This document shows, in pieces, positions 6,728 through 10,597 of a stretch of DNA of 10,597 nucleotides. This stretch comes from Nitriliruptoraceae bacterium (GTDB taxonomy: Bacteria > Actinomycetota > Nitriliruptoria > Nitriliruptorales > Nitriliruptoraceae). The position numbers and the translations under genes are program-made. The stretch spans positions 1-10,597 of the forward strand of contig SKLC01000242.1 in assembly GCA_007123425.1 (NCBI GenBank). The letters run 5' to 3'. Within the stretch, counting starts at the first letter, position 1. Each line of letters opens with the position of its first letter. Under the pieces are notes generated by a model, which searched no databases, was not told where the DNA came from, and saw only the letters and a program-made list of their open reading frames with translations.

Positions 6728-6733
6728 TAGGAT
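6728..6733 (+). promoter_or_regulatory. Possible -10 element for dapA
   Basis: TAGGAT fits TANNNT and is one of the few AT-containing hexamers in this GC-rich 157-bp gap. It would give a leader of about 54 nt. No clear -35 box is visible at 16-18 bp upstream. Confidence 0.3.
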
Positions 6734-6781
6734 ACGACGCAGCCTCGCCCGAGCCGGACCCGTGGCGACGATGTGACGCGT

Positions 6782-6788
6782 GAGGAGG
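6782..6788 (+). promoter_or_regulatory. Ribosome binding site deciding the dapA start
   Basis: GAGGAGG with a 5-nt gap to ATG at 6794. It lies downstream of the in-frame GTG at 6773, so the ATG is the real start. Confidence 0.75.
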
Positions 6789-6793
6789 CCAGC

Positions 6794-7729
6794 ATGGCGG
6801 GTGGAACGCCCCGCGACGACGCGCGCCCCGGCGACCGCGTCATCGCACCGGTCACGACGGCGATGATCACGCCGTTCACCGACGACCTGGAGCTCGACCT
6901 GGAGGGCGCCGGGCGGCTGGCCTCGTACCTCGTCGCGCGCGGCACGGGCACCGTGCTGGCCAACGGCACCACCGGTGAGTCGCCCACCCTGCACGATGAG
7001 GAGCCCTGGAAGCTGCTCCACGCCGTCAAGGAGGCCGTCGGCGACCGCGCCACCGTGATGGTGGGCACCGGCAGCAACGACACCGCCAAGACCGTGTCCG
7101 CCACCCGGCGGGCGGCGGACGAGGGCGCCGACGCCGTGCTGGTGGTCACCCCCTACTACAACCGCCCGAGCCAGCGGGCCATGGTCGAGCACTTCCGCGC
7201 CGCCGCGGAGTCGACCGACCTGCCGGTGCTGCTCTACGACGTGCCCGGGCGCACGGGCACGGAGCTGTGGACCTCCACGCTGGCCGAGCTCGCCGAGATC
7301 GAGAACATCATCGGGGTCAAGGACGCGGCCGGCAACGTGGCCAAGACCGCGGAGACGATCTCGGCGACCCGCGGCGCGCCCGGCGGGTTCGAGGTCTGGT
7401 GCGGCGCCGACGAGCTCAACCTGCCGCTGCTGTCGGTGGGCGCGGTCGGCGTGGTCTCGGTGGCCGCCCACCTGGTGGGGCCGCAGATCGCGGAGATGAT
7501 CGAGGTCTTCCCCGACGATCCCGAGCGGGCCCGGGAGCTGCATCTGACCTGCATGCCCGTGCACCGCTCGATGTTCTTCGAGCCCTCGCCCGGCCCGCTC
7601 AAGGGCGCGCTCGCCGCGGTCGGGCTGCCGGCCGGGCGGCCGCGCCCACCCATGGTCGAGGCCCTCGACGAGACCATCGACGCGGTGCTCGAGGCGTGGC
7701 GGCGCGTCGGGGGCGAGGACCCAACATGA
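6794..7729 (+). CDS. dapA: 4-hydroxy-tetrahydrodipicolinate synthase
   Basis: The enzyme condenses pyruvate with aspartate semialdehyde, the first committed step to diaminopimelate (cell wall) and lysine, in the cytoplasm. The 311-residue length is normal for the family (about 290-310). Family landmarks are all present: the TIM-barrel opening with VTTAMITPF (20-28), GTTGES (58-63) carrying the active-site Thr pair, the YYNRPSQ strand (121-127) with the proton-relay Tyr, the conserved Arg in PGRTG (151-155), and the Schiff-base lysine Lys176 in GVKDAAGN (174-181). RNase J follows after 55 bp on the same strand, the usual actinobacterial arrangement, which suggests cotranscription. A 157-bp divergent gap upstream probably holds its promoter. 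Nothing indicates inactivation. Confidence 0.96.
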   Translation: MAGGTPRDDARPGDRVIAPVTTAMITPFTDDLELDLEGAGRLASYLVARGTGTVLANGTTGESPTLHDEEPWKLLHAVKEAVGDRATVMVGTGSNDTAKTVSATRRAADEGADAVLVVTPYYNRPSQRAMVEHFRAAAESTDLPVLLYDVPGRTGTELWTSTLAELAEIENIIGVKDAAGNVAKTAETISATRGAPGGFEVWCGADELNLPLLSVGAVGVVSVAAHLVGPQIAEMIEVFPDDPERARELHLTCMPVHRSMFFEPSPGPLKGALAAVGLPAGRPRPPMVEALDETIDAVLEAWRRVGGEDPT

Positions 7730-7784
7730 TCCCCGGCGGCTGCGCTCCCGGCCTCGGCACCACGAACCGGCGACAAGGACGCAC

Positions 7785-9467
7785 ATGAGCTCCCCCGTGG
7801 CGGTCACCTTCCTCGGAGGGCTGGGCGAGATCGGCCGCAACATGGCCACCATCGAGGTGGACGGGCGGCTGGCGATCGTCGATGTCGGCGTGCTCTTCCC
7901 CGACGCGGAGCACCTCGGCGTAGACCTGATCCTGCCCGACTGGAGCTGGCTCGCGGGCCGCGTCGACGACATCGACGCGATCTTCCTCACCCACGGCCAC
8001 CTCGACCACATCGGGGCGCTGCCCTACCTGCTGCGCGATCTCGCCGAGGCCGCGCGCGACGACGAGTTCACGCTCCCGGTCTACGGCACCCGGCTCACGC
8101 TGGCCTTCGTCGAGGCGATCCTCGAGGAGTGGCCCGACCTGCCCGCGCCCGAGCTCGAGGTCGTCGAGCCGGGCGACCTCGTCGAGGAGGGCGCCTTCAC
8201 GGTCGAGGCCATCCAGGTCAGCCACTCGATCCCCGACGGCGTGGCCTACGCCTTCCGCACGCCCCACGGGATGATCGTGCACACCGGCGACTTCAAGCTC
8301 GACCAGACCCCGATCGACGGACGTCCCACCGACCTGGCCCACTTCGCGCGCCTCGGCGACGAGGGCGTCGACCTGCTGCTGGCCGACTCCACCGGCGCGG
8401 ACATGCCCGGCCACGTCCCCAGCGAGCGCACCGTCGGCCGCAACGTGCGCGACCACATCATGCACGCCGACGGCCTGGTCGTGGTGGCCTCCTTCGCCTC
8501 CCACGTCCACCGCATCCAGCAGGTGCTCGACGCCGCGATCGCGGCGGGCCGCCGGCCCGTGTTCGTCGGTCGGTCGATGGTGCGCAACATGGGCATCGCC
8601 TCCGAGCTCGACTACCTCGACTTCGACACCGACCTCGCCGTCGAGCCCAAGGACATCGAGCGCTACGACCGCAGCGAGCTCATCGTCATCTCCACCGGCT
8701 CGCAGGGCGAGCCCTTCTCCGCGCTGTCGCTGATGGGCGCCGGCGAGCACAAGCACCTCGAGGTCGGCGAGGGCGACACGGTCATCCTCGCCTCGAGCCT
8801 CATCCCCGGCAACGAGCAGGCGGTCTACCGCTCGATCAACAACCTCTCGCGCCGTGGCTGCAAGATCGTGCACAAGGGCGTGGCCCCCGTGCACGTCTCC
8901 GGGCACGCCAGTCGCGAGGAGCTGGTCCTGTTCCACAACGTCGTCGAGCCCGAGTACGTCGTCCCCGTGCACGGCGAGCACCGGCATCTGCGCGCCCACG
9001 GCGAGATCGCCGAGCTCACCGGCTGCCTGCCGGAGCACGTGCTGATCTGCGAGGACGGGGACCGTGTGCTGCTCACCGACGGCCACGTCACGCGCGGGGA
9101 GGGCGTGCCCACCAGCCACGTCTACATCGACGGCCTGCTCGACGACGTGGGCCCGGCCCTGCTGCGCGACCGCAAGCGCATCGGCGAGGACGGCATCTGC
9201 ATCTGCATCGTGGCCATCGACACCCACGAGGGGGCGAAGGTCGGCGACACCATCGTCACCCAGAAGGGCGTGGTGTTCCACGGCACCGAGGAGGACATCC
9301 TCGAGGGCGCCAAGAAGGCGGTGGACCGCGAGCTCGACGGGCTCGGTCGTGCGAAGTACGAGGACCCGCAGGTCATCCAGCGCCACGTCGTGCAGGCGCT
9401 CGGTCGCTTCTGGCGCACCGAGACCGGCCGCCGCCCGTTCATCCTCCCGGTCGTGCAGGACCTGTGA
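7785..9467 (+). CDS. rnj: Ribonuclease J
   Basis: RNase J is a cytoplasmic metallo-beta-lactamase/beta-CASP enzyme that cuts RNA endonucleolytically and degrades it 5' to 3', with roles in mRNA decay and rRNA maturation. The 560-residue length is normal. Zinc-site motifs are intact: HGHLDH at 70-75, His147, and Asp169 in HTGDF (166-170). The beta-CASP motifs follow: GSQGEP at 305-310, SGHAS at 372-376 and PVHGEHRHL at 394-402. The remainder after about 450 matches the RNase J C-terminal domain region (from VYIDGLLDDVG at 446-456 through the end). The zinc motif has Leu73 where many bacterial RNase J proteins have Glu. AAGGA lies 5 nt before the ATG. It is coupled in order with dapA. No signal peptide is seen. 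Confidence 0.96.
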   Translation: MSSPVAVTFLGGLGEIGRNMATIEVDGRLAIVDVGVLFPDAEHLGVDLILPDWSWLAGRVDDIDAIFLTHGHLDHIGALPYLLRDLAEAARDDEFTLPVYGTRLTLAFVEAILEEWPDLPAPELEVVEPGDLVEEGAFTVEAIQVSHSIPDGVAYAFRTPHGMIVHTGDFKLDQTPIDGRPTDLAHFARLGDEGVDLLLADSTGADMPGHVPSERTVGRNVRDHIMHADGLVVVASFASHVHRIQQVLDAAIAAGRRPVFVGRSMVRNMGIASELDYLDFDTDLAVEPKDIERYDRSELIVISTGSQGEPFSALSLMGAGEHKHLEVGEGDTVILASSLIPGNEQAVYRSINNLSRRGCKIVHKGVAPVHVSGHASREELVLFHNVVEPEYVVPVHGEHRHLRAHGEIAELTGCLPEHVLICEDGDRVLLTDGHVTRGEGVPTSHVYIDGLLDDVGPALLRDRKRIGEDGICICIVAIDTHEGAKVGDTIVTQKGVVFHGTEEDILEGAKKAVDRELDGLGRAKYEDPQVIQRHVVQALGRFWRTETGRRPFILPVVQDL

Positions 9468-9471
9468 CCGC

Positions 9472-9491
9472 TCCCGCGCGGGGTCGCGGGA
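9472..9491. terminator. GC-rich hairpin between rnj and the convergent sortase/cupredoxin locus
   Basis: TCCCGCG (9472-9478) and CGCGGGA (9485-9491) make a perfect 7-bp stem with a 6-nt loop, immediately after the rnj stop and directly abutting the stop of the opposite-strand cupredoxin fragment. It lacks a T-tract but is well placed to end transcription from both sides. Confidence 0.5.
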
Positions 9492-9775
9492 TCAGTCGGT
9501 GACGGTGACCGTGGCGTCCATCCCGGCGTGGATCGTGCAGTCGTAGGCGAGCTCGCGGGGCGCGTCGAAGGTGCGCGCGTAGGTCTCGCCGGGGTCGACG
9601 TTGCCCGAGTCCTCGTCCTCGAAGGTGACGGTGTGGGTCACGTCGCCCTCGTTGGTCAGGTCACCGTGTCGCCGACCGAGATCCCGAGGTCGTCGGGGTC
9701 GTCGTCGTTGTCGACCACGGCGTCCTGCCAGCCTGCCTGCCCGGCGGGACGGGCGGGAGCGGCGGGTGTGGTGGC
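9492..9775 (-). pseudogene. Cupredoxin (plastocyanin-like, type 1 copper) domain, frameshifted and without its own start
   Basis: Two frames together spell one complete cupredoxin domain. The upstream part ends with VGDTVT (codons to 9659), and the downstream part begins TNEGDVTHTV (from 9656). Adding one G after the TG left between them restores VGDTVTWTNEG, the family consensus, so one base appears to be missing near 9657-9658. The remaining frame keeps all four type 1 copper ligands: His in THTV (9633-9635), and Cys, His and Met in YDCTIHAGM (9537-9539, 9528-9530, 9519-9521). The upstream part is in frame with the sortase and starts right after its TGA with an Ala/Pro-rich linker-like segment. 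The only start candidate in between is GTG at 9718, which would give no signal peptide. It may be a broken sortase-cupredoxin fusion, a cupredoxin gene that lost its 5' end, or a product of sequencing errors. Confidence 0.7.
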
Positions 9776-10510
9776 TCACTCGTCGACGCGCTCGGCCGTG
9801 ACGATGATGTTGTCGCGGTAGCTGCGCTCCTGCTCGTCGAACACGCCGCCGCAGGTGACCAGGATCAGCTCCGGGCGGTCGGAGGAGCGGAACACGTCCT
9901 CGACCGGGAACTCGGACTTGGCGTGCTGACTCGCTTCGCGCATCTCGAACTCGACGACCTCGCCGTCGGTTCCGTGGACCTCGATGCGGTCCCCGGTCGA
10001 GAGCTCCGCGAGCCGGAAGAAGACCGCGGGGCCGGATCGCGAGTCGACGTGGCCGGTGATCACCGAGACGCCGACCCGCCCGGGCCGGGGCGTCTCGTCG
10101 AACCAGCCGGCCTGGTCGAAGTCGGAGGGCACCTCGACCTCGCCGTTCGGCGAGAGCCCGAGGTCGATGACGTCCGCGTCGACGCCGATCGTGGGGATCA
10201 CGATGCGCTCGGGCTCGACACTGCTCGGCAGGTCGAACAGCTCCGAGCGGTCGTGGTCGTGGTGCTCGTGGCCCTCGCCGTCGTGGTCGTGGGCGCCGGT
10301 GAGCACCTCGGGGTCGAGCGAGCGCAGCTGCTCGATGGTCGCGGCGGTGACGTCGCCGGCGTCCTCCGCCTCGGCGATGGCTCCGTCGTCGGAGGCCGAC
10401 GGCGGGGTGGTGGCGACACCGGGGTCGCTCTCCCCGCCGTCGACGGCCCCGCACGCGCTGGCGAGCAGGCTGCCGACGGCCAGGGCCGTGATCAGCGTTC
10501 GTGGGCGCAT
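9776..10510 (-). CDS. Class F sortase (cysteine transpeptidase), probable lipoprotein, with His-rich linker
   Basis: Sortases cut a sorting signal in exported proteins and join them to the envelope. This 244-residue protein has a signal segment (residues 1-19) ending LLASAC, so Cys20 may be a lipidated cysteine, although the -3 residue is Ala rather than the usual Leu. An acidic low-complexity linker follows, with six His in 13 residues (74-86, pattern HDHDGEGHEHHDH). The catalytic domain spans about 95-240. The triad is visible: His154 in TGHVD, Cys220 in LVTCGG, Arg232 in YRDN. The size and motif spacing fit the actinobacterial class F group. GAGGAG lies 6 nt before ATG at 10510. The upstream gene ends 29 bp before it on the same strand, so they are probably one operon, and that product may be the substrate. 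A cupredoxin domain follows in the same frame after the stop. Confidence 0.9.
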   Translation of the reverse strand: MRPRTLITALAVGSLLASACGAVDGGESDPGVATTPPSASDDGAIAEAEDAGDVTAATIEQLRSLDPEVLTGAHDHDGEGHEHHDHDRSELFDLPSSVEPERIVIPTIGVDADVIDLGLSPNGEVEVPSDFDQAGWFDETPRPGRVGVSVITGHVDSRSGPAVFFRLAELSTGDRIEVHGTDGEVVEFEMREASQHAKSEFPVEDVFRSSDRPELILVTCGGVFDEQERSYRDNIIVTAERVDE

Positions 10511-10539
10511 GCGGGGCTCCTCGATGTGCGGCTCGGTCC

Positions 10540-10597
10540 TCAGCCCTCGAGGCCGTGGCGACGGGTGGCCACGCCGGCCGCGCCGATGGCCAGCAGC
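10540..10597 (-). CDS. 3' end of a gene with a C-terminal membrane anchor, possible sortase substrate
   Basis: Only the last 18 codons are inside the window: a hydrophobic run (LLAIGAAGVA), then a basic tail (TRRHGLEG), then TGA. Hydrophobic helix plus Arg tail at the very end is the topology of a cell-wall-sorted or tail-anchored surface protein. The sortase start follows 29 bp later. The sorting motif, if any, lies outside the window. DUF4397-type surface proteins often sit next to class F sortases, but nothing visible here proves that identity. Confidence 0.6.
   Translation of the reverse strand, partial: LLAIGAAGVATRRHGLEG

Noticed and set aside
7599..9386. Long minus-strand open frame antisense to RNase J
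   Set aside because: Rich in Asp, Val, His and Gly without any recognisable fold, and fully overlapped by an unmistakable RNase J gene.
9776..9778. Sortase TGA as a recoded (selenocysteine or readthrough) codon giving a natural sortase-cupredoxin fusion
   Set aside because: No SECIS-like structure or other recoding signal was found, and the sortase domain ends normally at this point. A frameshift further on would still break the product.
9492..10454. A single 320-codon minus-strand gene ending in a cupredoxin domain
   Set aside because: Only the last ~54 codons look like protein. The rest is a shifted reading of the sortase gene, Arg-rich and motif-free. The open frame exists because of the apparent one-base deletion.

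Overview
High-GC window (roughly 70 percent or more G+C, GTG starts, strong GGAGG-type ribosome sites) from a chromosome that looks actinobacterial. The best taxonomic cue is gene order: a ThyX-family gene, then dapA, then RNase J on the same strand. This resembles the thyX-dapA-rnj order of mycobacteria and streptomycetes. The double-length ThyX and the unfamiliar membrane proteins suggest a less-studied or deep-branching actinobacterial lineage, but the genus cannot be named from this sequence.

Left part (1-3142). A gene cut by the left edge encodes eight consecutive helical repeats of exactly 35 residues with pentatricopeptide-repeat (PPR) character, followed by a disordered Pro/Asp/Glu-rich tail. 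It converges, 16 bp apart, on a minus-strand ABC exporter half-transporter (622 aa). The 175-bp divergent region between the exporter and the next gene carries a perfect 13-bp inverted repeat and three CACACG cores.

Middle part (3318-6636). A 543-aa tandem ThyX-like protein overlaps by 4 bp with a small four-helix membrane protein. A membrane-anchored OB-fold protein follows, and then a convergent minus-strand gene for a four-helix membrane protein with an outside C-terminal domain. None of the last three has a known function.

Right part (6794-9467). dapA (lysine/diaminopimelate synthesis) and rnj (RNase J, RNA decay and processing) probably form one transcription unit. A GC-rich hairpin separates rnj from a convergent cell-surface operon on the minus strand. 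That operon contains, in its own 5'-3' order, the 3' end of a gene with a C-terminal membrane anchor, a lipoprotein-like class F sortase with a His-rich linker, and a cupredoxin (type 1 copper) domain. The cupredoxin domain lies in the same frame as the sortase just after its stop codon and carries an apparent one-base deletion.

Most notable items: the bacterial PPR-like array, the sortase/broken cupredoxin arrangement, the double-domain ThyX with complementary degenerate motifs, and the inverted repeat in the divergent promoter region. No tRNA, rRNA, CRISPR, transposase or attachment site was seen. No stretch longer than 300 bp lacks a gene.
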